A stretch of DNA of 64,000 nt from Datisca glomerata (GCA_003255025.1 QANY01011382.1:310001-374000); one strand, 5' to 3'; positions 1-11,556 are shown, counted from the first letter of the stretch. A program made the numbers and translations. The notes: generated from the letters alone by a model not told the origin.

Positions 1-428
1 GTGTAACATGTATATGCATCATTGTAATTTAAATTTATAATGGGTTATAATTTAAATACAATGTGAATTTTATAAAAGTTATAAATTTTAAATTGTGATT
101 AAATTATATTAAAGTTTATAATTTTCAAAACTTGTTTTTTCAAATTTACAAAGAATTATAATTTTTTGAAAAAGCAAAGAAAAATCTATTTTTCTAAAAC
201 TAAGTAGGAGAGTCATCGTTAAAACATTCTCAAGGTACCCAAACTTAATCGTGGCACAAGGAATGGTGTTGTCCCTAATTGACATGAGCTATCATTATTG
301 ATCGTAACATCATAGATGAAATATGTTTTTCTCAGATTTTTAATATTTAAGTATTTGGATCATGCATCATACTTTCCTAAATGATTAAGTAGTTATTTAC
401 ACCACTTTATTTATTCTATTCAGTAATC
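1..428. other. AT-rich lead-in, no gene seen
   Basis: Stop codons interrupt every frame and no protein family is recognisable. By position this should be the leader, or the degraded 5' LTR, of the copia remnant that follows. I find no primer-binding motif of the TGGTATCAGAGC type and no match to the LTR seen at 4030, so the 5' LTR is either lost or lies to the left of the window. Confidence 0.4.
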
Positions 429-1170
429 ATGTCATTATTCCCACTCTCAACAATCTTGAATGCGAACAAACTTACTGGTAAAAATTAAGTGGATTGAAAA
501 CGTAATCTTGATATTGTACTGATGGTAAAAAAGTACATGTTCGTGCTCACCACCTCTAATCCCCTTGAACCTATTGTTGAATCGACACAAGAGGAAAATG
601 ATGTTTATGCTTCTTGGTTGCGTTCTGATGAGATCGTCAAGTGTTACATCTTGACTTTTGTTAGCAATGTGTTGTAACAACAGCATCAGAACATGTAAAC
701 CGTTGTTGATATAATGTTGAACATCACCAAAATATTTGGGGATCATGGTTATCAAGCCAAACATGGTACTTTGTGAAACTTCATGAATTGCTGGATGAAA
801 CTTGGAACTCTTGTAAGAGAATACATGATGTTGATCATTAGTTATCTAAATGAGATGGAGATCATGGATCCTGAGGTAGATGGCAAGACTAAAGTTGATA
901 TGATCATTGAGACCCTTCCAGACACTTTTGAGAACTTCAAACTTAATTATTCAATGAATAAGTTCAGGTACTCACTTCTGAAGCTTATGAAGGAGTTGCA
1001 AGCTATTGAGACCCTGTTTCTAGAGGGAAAGAGGAAGACTGGAGAGGCCCGAAGAAAGCTAAGAATAAGAACTCGAAAGCTGTGAAAGGCAATGGCCCTA
1101 TAAAAGTGGACAGTCGAAAGACAAGTGTTATCATTGTGGAGTCATTGGCCATTGGAAGTGTAACTGCCTA
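429..1170 (+). pseudogene. copia gag remnant with CCHC zinc knuckle
   Basis: The gag start is recognisable near 429 (MSLFPLSTILNANKLTGKN then a stop), followed after frameshifts by the open piece 783-1085 (REYMMLIISYLNEMEIMDPE... VDMIIETLPDTFENFKLNYS). This is the conserved copia gag pattern in which a short linker leads to an ILESLP-like motif. A nucleic-acid-binding zinc knuckle follows at about 1114-1155 (KCYHCGVIGHWKCNC; Cys and His spacing CX2CX4HX4C retained). In an active element Gag would form the cytoplasmic virus-like particle that packages the RNA. At least four stops or frameshifts make this copy non-functional. Confidence 0.8.
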
Positions 1171-1365
1171 GACTATCTCAAGGAGGTATATCAGGAAAGT
1201 TCAGCTTTCACTTTGGGGAATGGAGCACTAGTATCGTCTGTGTCAGTTGGAACTATTAAATTATCATTTGATAACAGTTTTTTTGTTTTACGAGATATTT
1301 ATTATATCCCAGCTTTTGGGAAAAACCTCATTTCAGTAGCTAGTTTAATTGAGCAATGATTTTCT

Positions 1366-2100
1366 ATGAAATATTTGTATTTTAAAAATGATTGCTTAAT
1401 TACTACTTCACAATTGATAAATAACTTATTCTATATAAAACTAAAAGTTCCAATGATATGTGACACTAAAGTAAATATTGATTTACAAGTGGATAGTAAA
1501 AGGTTGAAGTCTAACACAATCGATCTAACCTACTTGTCCTACTTGTCACACTTGCGTCTCGGCACATTAGCATAGACAGGATTAAAAGACTTGCAAAGGA
1601 TGTTGCACTGTAAAATTTTAGTGTGGGATCACTACTCATATATGAATCTTACATAGAAGGTAAAATGACCAAGAGACCATTTTCAGCGAAGGGTGAAAGA
1701 GCCACTCAATGTCTCAAACTTGTACATAGTGTTATATGTGGGCCATTGAATATCCAAACAAGAGAAGGTGATGAATATTTTGCAACCTTCATAGATGACT
1801 ACTCGCATTTTGGACATGTTTATCTAAAGTGCCAAAAGTATGAGACCTTTGAAAAGTTCAAAGAGTATAAGTATATGGTTGAGAAGCAATTAGAGAAACA
1901 AATCTAAACACCACGATCGGATCATTGTGGAGAGTAGTTGTTAGGAGAGTTCGAAGACTTTCTTAAGGAATAATGTATTCTTTCTCTGCTTACAGCACAA
2001 GACACTCAAGAACAAAATGGTGTGGCAAAGAGAAGGAATCAAACTTTGATAGATACGCCTAGATCCATGATGAGTTACTCATCCCTCCCAAATTCATTCT
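1366..2100 (+). pseudogene. copia GAG-pre-integrase and integrase remnant
   Basis: The piece at 1366-1575 carries the YLSHLRLGTLA signature, a degraded form of the W..RLGH motif of the GAG-pre-integrase domain. The next piece, 1623-1907, reads SYIEGKMTKRPFSAKGERAT and DEYFATFIDDYSHFGHVYL, the start of the integrase catalytic core including the conserved D of TFIDDYS. Downstream, broken frames still show TAQDTQEQNGVAKRRNQTL, the region around the catalytic glutamate. Integrase would insert the cDNA copy into the genome. Stops split the domain at least three times. Confidence 0.8.
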
Positions 2101-2261
2101 GGGGATATGCCTTGGAAACAACGACATATATTTTGAACCAAGATCCCTCAAAGACGGTACCTAGTACACCATAGGAAAGATGACGTGGACGAAATTCATC
2201 TGTAAGCCACCTTAGGATATGGGGACGCCCGACACACGTACTGAGATCGAAGACATGAAAG

Positions 2262-3340
2262 TTGACTGGATATCCCAGGGGAACGAAGGGATGGGTCTTT
2301 TATAGTCCAACCGACAAGAAAACACTCATGAGTATGAATGCATGTTTTCTTGAAGAAGACTATATAAGAAGTGTGAAACTGAGAAGCATATTTGTTTTAG
2401 AGGAATTATTGAGTGGGAGGACACCGACTCCCCAATTAGAAACTGATCCCGATTCAATAATGGATGAACCATAGCAAAAGCTAGAGTGTACGGAGCCTCG
2501 ACGTAGTGGGAGGGTTGTTAGACAACCTGACATGTACATGTCTTATGGAGATGCCTTAACAACAGTCTTAGATAAGAATCATGATGAGCATGGGTCCTCT
2601 AGCAAACCTATAGCAAGAAGCCATGAACGTTGAGATACAATTTATGTACTCAAACAGAGTCTGGAAACTTGTCAATCCTTCTGAAGGGGTAAAAGTCGTA
2701 GGGCGTAAATGGATTTATAAGAAAAAGAGAGGACCAGATAAGAACGTGGCGATAGACATTCCAAGCTAGGCTAGTAGCTAAGGGCTACATCCAAAAGGAA
2801 AGTATTAACTATGAAGATATCTTCTCGTCGGTGGCCATGCTTAAGTCCATTCGAATCCATATGTCCATTGTTGCTGCCCTCGATTATGAAATTTGACATA
2901 TGGACGCCAAGATTGCTTTTCTGAATGAAAATCTTGAAGAGCGCATTTATATGGTCAGACGGGTTTGTGAATTACTAAAAGTCCATTTATGGACTTAAGC
3001 ATGTGTCACGGTCGTAGAATATCAGATTTGACGAAACTGTCAAGAACTTTTGTTTTGAACAATTAGTGGACGACCCTGTGTATAAGCTGATACATGAAAG
3101 GAAAGTAGTTTTTCTAGTCTTGTATGTAGACGATATTCTTTTCATTAGAAATGATGTAGGAAAATTTTCTAATGTCAAGATTTGGCTTGCAAAGAAATTT
3201 GATATGAAGGATCTTGGAGAAGTTGCATTGGTCTTAGGTATTCAGATATTTTGAGATCGGAAGAACATACAATTAGCATTCTCTCAAGCTTCTTATATTG
3301 ATAAGGTGATGGATTGCTTCAGAATGCAAGACTCCTAGAA
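2262..3340 (+). pseudogene. copia integrase C-terminus and reverse transcriptase remnant
   Basis: The piece 2262-2474 (KGWVFYSPTDKKTLMSMNACFLEEDY) is the linker between integrase and reverse transcriptase. Around 2660-2960 broken frames show the RT N-terminal signature (WKLVNPSEGVKVVGRKWIYK). The open piece 3066-3254 contains VFLVLYVDDILFIRND, so the YVDD catalytic motif is intact at 3123-3134, followed by WLAKKFDMKDLGE and VLGIQI, which are diagnostic of copia RT. Numerous stops and a small deletion before the YVDD block make it a pseudogene. Confidence 0.85.
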
Positions 3341-3399
3341 AGGATATCATCCCTTTAGGCATGGAGTCAGTCTCTCCAAGGAGCATTCTCCCAAGACTC

Positions 3400-4000
3400 T
3401 TCAAGAAGAGGAAGACATGAGAAAGATTCCCTATGCCTCAGCCGTAGGAAGTCTCATGTATGCAATACTTTGCACTAGACCAAATATTTACTACGTCGTG
3501 GGTGTGGTGAGTCATTTTCAATCTAATCCTAGACTCGAGCATTAGAATTTTGTTAAACATATCCTCAAATATCTTAGGAGAACGAGGAACTGCATGCTTG
3601 TGTATTCAGGTACGAACCTGAATATGGCGGGTTATACCAACTCCAATTTTCAAGCAAACAATGATTTCAGGAGGTCCACTTTAGGATTGGTGTTCATCCT
3701 GAATGGTAAAGTAGTAGTATGAAGAAGTCAAACAATCTTACATTATTGATTCTACAATGGAAGCTGAGTATGTGATGGCTTATGAAGCTATAAAGGAGGC
3801 TGTCTAACATAGAAAGTTCCTAAAGACTCTAGAAGTTGTTGCAGAAGTCGAATAACCCATGACACTTTATTGTGATAATAGTGGGGCTGTAAGAAACTCG
3901 AAGGAACCGAGAAGCCACACAATATCCAAACACATAGAGCGTAAGTATCACCTTATCAAAAGTCTTTGACGGTGATAGGGACATGGGGATAAGAGATTGT
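3400..4000 (+). pseudogene. copia RNase H remnant
   Basis: Broken frames carry the end of RT and the RNase H domain in the expected order: RKIPYASAVGSLMYAILCTR, then HILKYLRRTRNCMLVYSG, then a degraded STSG box, then EAEYVMAYEA (the conserved E of RNase H) and finally KEPRSHTISKHIERKYHLI. RNase H would remove the RNA template strand during cDNA synthesis. Interrupted by several stops. Confidence 0.8.
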
Positions 4001-4011
4001 ACACGTATACT

Positions 4012-4029
4012 TTAGTCCAAGTGAGAGAT
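4012..4029 (+). other. Polypurine tract next to LTR
   Basis: A short purine-rich run (AAGTGAGAGATTG) directly precedes the TGTTAAAATT start of the LTR. This is the usual plus-strand priming site of copia elements, and the minus-strand element at 35584-35600 has an equivalent (AAATGGGAGATTG). Confidence 0.7.
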
Positions 4030-4995
4030 TGTTAAAATTATGTCCATAAAGTAGGGTGTAATAACCATTTATGAGTATTTAGTTATTTCTCTTACATTTA
4101 TGTATTACTGAATTTTCAAAATAGATGAAAGTTTTCCTTTAATTAAAGTCTGTCTATAATTTATTTAAGTCCTGGAACTGTTATCAACATAAGAACAGTA
4201 AAGGTAGAGGGGTCTTCCAAACAAACTATTATGAAATAGTTCAGAATGTTATTTGCAGTCTTAGGATCGACTAGGCAATTGAATCCAATTACGAGTGTTA
4301 GGTTAAACTAAAGGATGTCGGTCTTGGGGCATGAGAGTAGAGACTCTAACGGTTGACCTAAACATGTTATGGAATATGTTGAATAGACCAGTAACAAATT
4401 AGTTTAGAGTAAAACCATTTTTTAGTTCTAAATCTAATTGTTACACCTTAAGGGAATTTTTTTGATTACCTTAATCTTGAGATAAATACGAAACTTTACT
4501 TAGTATCAAATATCACAACTAACTAAGTCAAATTTTGTATTCACCTCAGGATTAAGGTAATCACGAAAATAACATTAAGGTGTAACAATTAGATTTAGAG
4601 CTAGATAAATGGTTTTTCTCTAAACTAATTTGTTACTGGTCTATTCAACATATTTCATAATATGTTTAGGTCAACTGTTAGAGTCTCAACTCCCATGCCC
4701 CAAGACCGGCATCTTTTGGTTCAATCTACCATTCATAATTGGATTCAATTGCCTAGTCGATCCTAAGACTGTGTATAACATTCTGAACTATTTCAGAAGA
4801 ATTTGTCTAAAAGGCCGCTCAGTCTTTACTCATCTTTCGTTGAAAACATTTTCAAGACTTTAGTAAATTATAAACACACTTTAATTAAAAAAACTTGCAT
4901 TCATTCCTTAAATTTAGCAATACATAAATGTTAGAGAAATAACTAAATACTCATAAATAGTTATTACAACTTACTTTATGGACATAATTACAACA
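4030..4995. repeat. Palindrome of two inverted copies of a copia LTR
   Basis: The LTR starting with TGTTAAAATTATGTCC at 4030 reads to about 4503. The reverse complement of the same sequence then reads from about 4523 to 4995, ending in GGACATAATTACAACA. Paired positions sum to about 9025 across the whole length (4030 with 4995; ACTTAGT at 4497 with ACTAAGT at 4521), so the arms are in register with a loop of about 20 bp. Scattered mismatches show that the duplication is not recent. The left arm is the 3' LTR of the copia element that ends at 4029. Confidence 0.85.
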
Positions 4996-5121
4996 GTATT
5001 GAGGCAAGAAAAATAGTTTCTAGTAGTCTTCTGACCCTAGATGTTCCTACTAGATAGAACTCTACTTACTTGATGTTGAAGGCGGCTGAAAAGTACCAAA
5101 AAGGTTTTGAGAAGCTTGAAG

Positions 5122-5212
5122 AACATGCAAGCCAATGAAAATTACTTACTTCCATGCTTATTCTCTCTGATCTCGTTATTTTCTAGTGTGAGGAAAAAAT
5201 TTATTTACAACG
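5122..5212 (+). repeat. Short copy of a gypsy-type LTR R-U5 segment
   Basis: The stretch around 5125-5210 (ATGCAAGCCAATGAAAATTAC... TTTTCTAGTGTGAGGAAAAAA) is nearly identical to 7166-7245. In the right-hand copy it lies immediately downstream of a TATA box, i.e. where an LTR's transcribed R-U5 segment would be. It is probably what is left of the 5' LTR of the element whose 3' LTR is at 6560-7266, or a truncated reverse-transcribed piece. Confidence 0.55.
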
Positions 5213-5408
5213 GAAGGCTAAAAGTTCAGACCACTTTCGGTAAGGCTAGGATGAGCTTTTCTTCAGTCTCCTACGTTATGAAGGGTTTCTTGTTTTTGTG
5301 ATTATCCGCAAAGAAGAAAGAATCAATCGGGAAATTAAAGGAAATTTTGTAAAAGATAATAATGGATTTATGAAGAAATAAAAATGAAAATGGGAAATGG
5401 GGCTCCGG

Positions 5409-5955
5409 CTACTTACTAAAAGTCCCCCAATTCCTGAGAATTCTCCAGCGGCCATCACTGCCCCAATTCCCACCAATCACAATGATATCCCTCTCCCAGT
5501 TTTTATCACCAGAGGGAATACTTGTTACCATTGGCCCCCTCTTTTCTGAAGCTCGCGAAGAAAGGTCGTAGGTCTCATTACTAGACTTAACTATATAGCA
5601 ACACCTAAGCTCATCAACTCCCAAGTCCATGCCATATCTCCTATTCAAAGCTTCAAAGCTGAGAAGAACCCTATAGGTACTAGGATTAAATTGAGAAGGG
5701 GTGAGACCACACCAATGGAAGAATTCTTGGGAAAAAATGGGAGAAAGGAAGTTTGAGACCCAAAGTTATGTACACGAGGTTTAAAGTTAATTGGTATGGA
5801 TGACTACAAGGACAACTTGGATGCCTACTTTCATCTAAACCAACTACAACATCAGAGGGAAAGGCATCATGAAAAATTGACAGAAAATCCCTAAGTTCAG
5901 CTGAGTTTCTAACTAAAGGGACAGAGGGCTCAAACTCGACTCCACCCTGACTCAT
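5409..5955 (-). pseudogene. Antisense accessory ORF of a gypsy-type element (Transposase_28-like)
   Basis: Read on the minus strand from the ATG at 5955, two overlapping frames give MSQGGVEFEPSVPLVRNSAE, then HPYQLTLNLVYITLGLKLPF, then, after a frameshift near 5650, EALNRRYGMDLGVDELRCCY and DKNWERDIIVIGGNWG. The pattern of a P-F-S-H-F-F block followed by F-E-A-L-N-R-R-Y-G and a closing IIVIGGNW resembles the plant family known as putative gypsy-type transposon domain (Transposase_28, PF04195), found as extra ORFs in Tat-lineage Ty3/gypsy elements and often antisense to gag-pol. Its place just upstream of a plus-strand LTR fits that architecture. Function unknown. Family assignment is from memory of the pattern. 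Confidence 0.5.
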
Positions 5956-6559
5956 GGCTACTGAAATCACTTGTAGAAAAGAAAAAGAAGAGAGAGGAAA
6001 AGGAAACATGACACTTACAAATGAGGAAAATAAATAAAGAAGATGATGAAAGGAGGAATTTATATAGGCTTCGGATGTCAAAGGATTATATAAATTAATT
6101 AAAAGAAATGAAATGTTGTCTGACACATGCTCGATTGAAGAGAAATCTATAAAAAAGGAAGATCGTCACAACCTGTGACCATTGAAAGGTTGACAATTGG
6201 TGAGAAGGACGGCAGGCTCTGCCAAAAAAAGAAGAAAAGGAAAATAACAGTCATTACTTTTGAGTACCGGAATGCAAAATGACAAAAGAAATGAATTAAA
6301 TACCAAAGTACGAAGCGCAAAAGGAGAGAACGGAAATGTGAATCGTCAGAACAGATATTTAGTGAGAACAAGAAAGTGGAACGTCAGAACGGATCATCAA
6401 TGAGAACAGGAAGATGGAATGACAAAAAAGCAAAATCACGCAACTATCAAACGGACGTCCATCTCGGTAAGGCAACTATTATATAAATTTTTGTTAATTT
6501 TTTACATGTCATTATTATCGCAGGTCCCAATAAACAAAAGAAGAATAAAAAAGGAAAGA

Positions 6560-7266
6560 AGAAAAGAATTGTGAGAAGATCATTCATAAAAAGACTATTC
6601 TAAAAAAGTTGTGGCGCCCATAAATCTGGTATTGAAAACAGAGGAATCAAATCATTACACCTGAATGAAGATAGACTTCATCACGTGTAATGGGGGAAAT
6701 GAACAGGAATAATTTCAGTATTCAACCACGTTAGCAGAGAAGAAAGATGATTAAAGCAGATGCCACGAAAGCATGATGGGAATAGCTGAATTTGCCATGT
6801 TGACAAATCTGAAGAGGCTGATCTCGAGTTGTTAACCTAGTCAAGTAGTCGAAGTATAAAAGTCACCTAGGAAGCCACACAAGCCAGAGAAACCAATCGA
6901 AGCACGAAGAAAAATTACCACTGTGGCAAAGGAGGCAACGATCATCACGACCGTTAGATTCACCACGCTACATCCAATGGTTCAAATTTAAATAGATGTT
7001 AATACCAATTAGCAAGAATCAATCATTCACCTAAAAAATGAAGCAAATGTCAGAAGATAAGCTCAATCTTGAAGAATATTTTGTTTATTCTTGATGTATT
7101 TCAGGAATTTAGTTGTATTACAAGCCTATAAATATAGGCCAAGTTGTGAACTAAATATATATTGAATGCAAGCCAATGAAAATTACTCATTTCCATTCTT
7201 ATTCTCTCTACTCTCGTCATTTTCTAGCGTGAGGAAAAAATTCCTTTATAGATATAATCTTGTTTT
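6560..7266 (+). mobile_element. Truncated LTR of a gypsy-type retrotransposon
   Basis: The stretch starts after a purine-rich tract (GGAAAGAAGAAAAGAA, about 6561-6576) and contains a clear promoter with a TATA box at 7127-7134. The segment 7163-7250 repeats the sequence at 5122-5212. It is cut at 7267 by the LTR fragment of another family. Exact left end is unclear: TGTGAGAAG (near 6579) and TGTGGCGCCC (near 6610) are both possible starts. Probably the 3' LTR of the element holding the antisense ORF at 5409-5955; all of gag-pol is missing. Confidence 0.5.
7127..7134 (+). promoter_or_regulatory. TATA box in LTR
   Basis: TATAAATA sits inside CCTATAAATATAGGCC, 30 to 40 bp upstream of the segment shared with 5122-5212. 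That spacing is what is expected between an LTR promoter and its transcription start. Confidence 0.55.
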
Positions 7267-8679
7267 TGTTGGTCGTCAAGGAGAACGCGCAACAGAAGCG
7301 TGTGGCGCATGGCCATTTCAAAAGAAAATTAAACTTTTGATAAAAAATCAAATCTTTTTCGATAAAACAAAACTTGTGTAACGCTATGATAATAAAAAAA
7401 ATTTATTAGAAACTATTTTTCAGTCAGCCTGGATCCATTATATATTTATATATTAAATTTACTACGTACAAGGTTAGGAATCATATACCTCTTATAGTCT
7501 AAATCAAGCGTCCTTGCAAAACCGATCGATCATCTGTCCAACGAAACCGTTCCAACGATCAGTAGACTCTGAGATTCACACCAAGATCTTTCAAGTCAAT
7601 TCTCAACGCATTAGAACGTGCATAGACACGTTGAATGTTACAATTCATTTTTTTCAGTCTCTAGATGTACTCAACACATGAGATCTAGAGATTTTATTAA
7701 AAATGACTTTTGTGAGACGATTCTCTAAAAGAACGTGATGATGATTCTTTGAGAGATTTGATTAACTCTTAATCATTGAAAAAAATCACTCTAAGCAATT
7801 TCGTTCTCAACTCAATTCTCTGATTAATGAACTGATGAACCGATCCTCTTCTTCAACTTATTGATGCTAAACTGATTGATGCCGTTAGAATAATATTTGT
7901 ATATTTTCAAGATAATGGTGTATCTGATATTTTAGGATAACTAAAAATTAAAAATTAATATTTAATTTCCAATTGCCCAATGCAGTGGGATCCACTACAT
8001 AATGGTGCACAACTGCAATACCGTGTGGCACTACAGTGTTACATGCCTACTGTTGCAGTGCCACGTAGCATTACAACAGTCCATGGTGATCTATGATTCT
8101 CAATCATTGATCGACAAGTGGTAATTACTGTAAATTAAATATTTATTTTAATCATTTAAATATCTAAATACTAGTTAATTCAAAATTAACATATATGATT
8201 ATCTCTATCAACTAAATTATATGTTATTTCACAAATAACAGATTTAGTTGATACAAATTATTATCTAATAATACTTAATTATCTAATTTCACAAATTAGA
8301 TATGTTGTCTCACTTATTGATAATTAAAAAAATAATCGATAATTATTTATATATATAATTTCTAGATATATATAATTCAAATAATTAATTCTTAATTAAT
8401 TAATCACTCATAATTATGTACTTGCCCCAGATTAAAAATTCATTCACAAGTCAGTCATTTTCTCATGTCTTGAAATATTCACACTCTAGATTGCGTAGTA
8501 CAGAGGTGATTTGGAGACCATAGACTTATAATTCTAAGCTCCAATAAATCAGATTTTTAATTAAACTCTATAATTAAATAATCTTATTTATTAATTTCAT
8601 TATTACTCTACTATAAATATGAAATTACACTCTTAGAGATTATAAATTGTATTTACAGAGTATTCTCCTGTAGTCCACT
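7267..8679 (-). mobile_element. Fragment of the long copia LTR family
   Basis: From TGTTGGTCGTCAAGG at 7267 the sequence follows the LTRs of the minus-strand copia element (33468-35583 and 41256-43221) base for base with scattered differences, up to TAGTCCACT near 8679. The last 500 to 600 bp of the LTR as written on the plus strand are absent and no internal region adjoins. This is a truncated solo LTR lying in the same orientation as the complete element. Its insertion cut the gypsy-type LTR that ends at 7266. Confidence 0.85.
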
Positions 8680-9195
8680 CATCTCTTCAATTCCTCTTCA
8701 TGGAGTCAAGTAGAGACCACTGTCGTGGCATGACATGTGGTGTTGGCTATTGGTGGTCGGGAATACCCATAATAAATCTCACTATGACCAGTTGAAGATT
8801 TGATGTCAACACCCATATTTATTTGCATATTTACTTTTATAGTGACCCGCGATAATTTACCATCTCCCACATCGTCTATGGATGCCACACGGGCCTGCAA
8901 TGAGTTGGCTCGAATGGTCTGAGCACATCTTTTCTCCCTAAGAGTTAGCTCACGCCTCTTTATCCGATGTGATTTTTGGCGTCATAGACACGTCGGTAAT
9001 ACGGTGAAGTAGATAAACCCACGATTTTATTGTGGTGTAGAGATCACACCTTTGCTGAGGATGTACACATGCTCATACACCTTCCATTCTTTGTGACCAT
9101 GATGAGATTGACAATTCTATAAACTCTTTAGAGATGGAAGTACTTGCGCTGTTGGAAGAGGGTTTGAGTTAGTCTTACAAAGTGAATGTATCTGG
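8680..9195. other. Unassigned intergenic stretch
   Basis: No gene could be recognised. The minus strand has a short open piece (8706-8900; 64 codons) and further broken frames without a familiar motif. It is less AT-rich than its surroundings, so it may be a decayed coding remnant. Confidence 0.3.
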
Positions 9196-9395
9196 TAGGG
9201 GTGTAAGCAAAACTGACCAGACCGAAAAAATTGTATTGAAGTGAGGTGATTCGATCATTTTGATAATTTCAAACGGTTCAGTTCAATTTCTTTTCTGTTA
9301 AAAAAATTGATTCAGTTTGATTTTTTATTTGCACTCTGAAACCGAATGAAACCGATGGAATCGAGCCCTCATATGTAAAGTCACTTTCTCATAAC
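9196..9395. mobile_element. Left part of a small hAT-like element (TAGGGGTG / GGTTCGGTT family)
   Basis: TAGGGGTGTAAGC at 9196 is followed by a degenerate series of ACCGA and GGTTCAGTT motifs, the layout of the better preserved family members at 16334-16950 and 28965-29756. No matching right terminus or 8-bp target duplication was found, so this copy is truncated. Confidence 0.45.
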
Positions 9396-9419
9396 CCTAT
9401 TTCTATTAATTCATTCACG

Positions 9420-9443
9420 CCCCCCCCCCCCCCTCCCCCTCCT
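9420..9443. repeat. Poly-C tract
   Basis: A run of more than ten C, followed by CTCCCCCTCC, stands out in the AT-rich surroundings. Its length is likely to be unstable in sequencing and in the genome. Confidence 0.9.
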
Positions 9444-9946
9444 TCATCGTAGTTACAGCTCACCGTATGCACCACGCAGTCGCAGATCCATCATCGTCTT
9501 AGTAGATCTATCATCGTGCAACTTGTAACTCGCCACTGTAGTAGCTCCTCGCCGTGCACCTTCATGGTTTTCCATTTCTTCAAGGATGTCGACTGTCCCC
9601 ACTAAGAAGAATGTGAAACAATGGCCACCGAAGGGGGATGAGCAACTTGGCATTTACTTCGCATCTCAAACTTTTCATTTTCCTCTTATCCACAATTCAA
9701 ATAATAATGTTGATTAATTTAACAACTTTATTCTATAGATTTTTTTAAACTTATTTACATTTTGTTTAATTAATTTTTATATATTTAGTTTAATTGTTTA
9801 TATATTTCCTTTAATTATTTTTTATGTGATTGACAATTTTGTAAACTCTTCAGCTTAATTGATCATTTAATTTTTATACGACTTGTACAAAATTAGATAT
9901 CAACATTGGTCATTAACCTGGGTATGACACTTGGCATTATTATGAA

Positions 9947-10009
9947 TATATACACACATACATAGATACATACATACACACATAGACACACATACATACA
10001 TACATATGT
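9947..10009. repeat. Imperfect (CATA)n / (CACA)n microsatellite
   Basis: Alternating ACATACATA, ACACACATA and TACATACATACATA units fill the stretch. No coding capacity. Confidence 0.9.
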
Positions 10010-11549
10010 AAACTATCTATTATTCTAATCATATATATATGTAGTGTTAAAAAATTATGATATTTTCAAATAGATTTTCTTTTATCCAAACAAAATGTAT
10101 ATTCAATATGTTATTAATTAAAATTAGGATGCACATCCACAAATACTAAATGAAAGATTAATTTAATAATTTATTTTTTAATATATATTTATTCATTCAT
10201 AATGTATGCATTTGTAAGGTTAATTCTATATAATTAAGCTAATAAACGCTAGTATTTTATTTACATTGACATTTACTTGATCATTAAATACCCAGCTAAT
10301 TTATTACATATATTTCTAGATAGTATAAAGATAAAAAGTATCAAAGACATTCACAATTTTGATTAAAATATTTTCAATATATTCAACGAACGTGAAATAT
10401 CAAATCTAATTTTTATATATGTTTTTTTATTAAAGGCAAAAGAGACACTAAGAGACATCTAAGTATAAACTTCTCTAGTAGGAAGTTAAAAAGACTGATC
10501 TATTTTAATAATTCATTCGTAAATAGATAATTTTATTAGTAACTAATATTTATTTACATATTTTAATATCAAATTATTAATTAAATGCATGTGACAGTAT
10601 TAGAGCTAACAAAAAATAATAGAGGTGCAATGAGTTATATACCCAACTTTATACATGCACGCACACACAAACATAAGATTCCAACAGTCTACAGATTCTT
10701 ATGTCAATGTTTTAAAATTGTAATAGATTATCATTTTTATTAATTTATATGCAAGAATAGTTATTCATATGCATTTATCCAAAAAAGCTCAGTTTAAGTT
10801 TAGGAATTTTTAAGTTAATTATGAGCTTACTATTTTATTCTTTCACTTGTTCGCTAACCATCAAGAATAACTTCATATCATTTTTTTATGTTTCTTTATG
10901 GTATGTTCTCAAATTCTACTCAATCTTGTTGAACTTGACTAAAAAATTTTGACGAATCTACAATAAATGTACAAAAACCAATTAAATTGCTTTTTGTTCT
11001 TGGTTAAGTTACAATTTATTTTTCATTTTCACAAATACGTAAATATTATTTACTTACCCTTGACAAATAGTTTACATAGTAGGACCGTCCCAATTTTTAT
11101 ATGTAATCTAAAAAGATGGTTGACTGTGAAACTGAAAATGATGTCTATTTTTTGCCAACATCTAACAAAGATAGGATAATGATATATAAAAAATATGATA
11201 TATTGGAATGTAGTATAACAATAAGTAAAGAATCTATTAATGCAAGTAAGTAATATGTTTAGGTGAGATAGATGTTATTGAATGAGCAAGAGAGAGTAGG
11301 CGACAAAAAAACTGAAAGCATAGTTTTTTTTAATAACATGTTTTGAAAGAATTTATTTATCACATTGTTGGTTCATAAACAGAAACCCCCAACTAGTGAT
11401 ATTATAGCAAGATGAGAAAGGGGGTGGGGTTGGCTTGTGTCTTTTGTGCTTAAAAGCTTGGAACTCTGCAATTGTACAACCACTAAAGTATGTTTGACAA
11501 ACTCTTACTTAAGTGTAAATTGGTATGTGCTACTCAAACTTGAGATGTT
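10010..11549. other. AT-rich intergenic DNA
   Basis: Only short chance ORFs are present. No RNA gene, TE protein or repeat array is evident on either strand. Confidence 0.5.
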
Positions 11550-11556
11550 TTCTTAA

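Larger units (their letters stand above)
429..4029 (+). mobile_element. Degenerate Ty1/copia retrotransposon internal region
   Basis: Broken pieces of the copia polyprotein occur in canonical order on the plus strand: gag, zinc knuckle, GAG-pre-integrase, integrase, reverse transcriptase and RNase H. They are followed by a purine-rich tract and an LTR starting at 4030. Many frameshifts and stops show it is dead. The order with integrase before reverse transcriptase assigns it to Ty1/copia rather than Ty3/gypsy. The translated pieces resemble those of the second copia element of the window (33468-43221), yet their LTRs differ, so they belong to related but separate families. No 5' LTR is visible. 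Confidence 0.85.
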
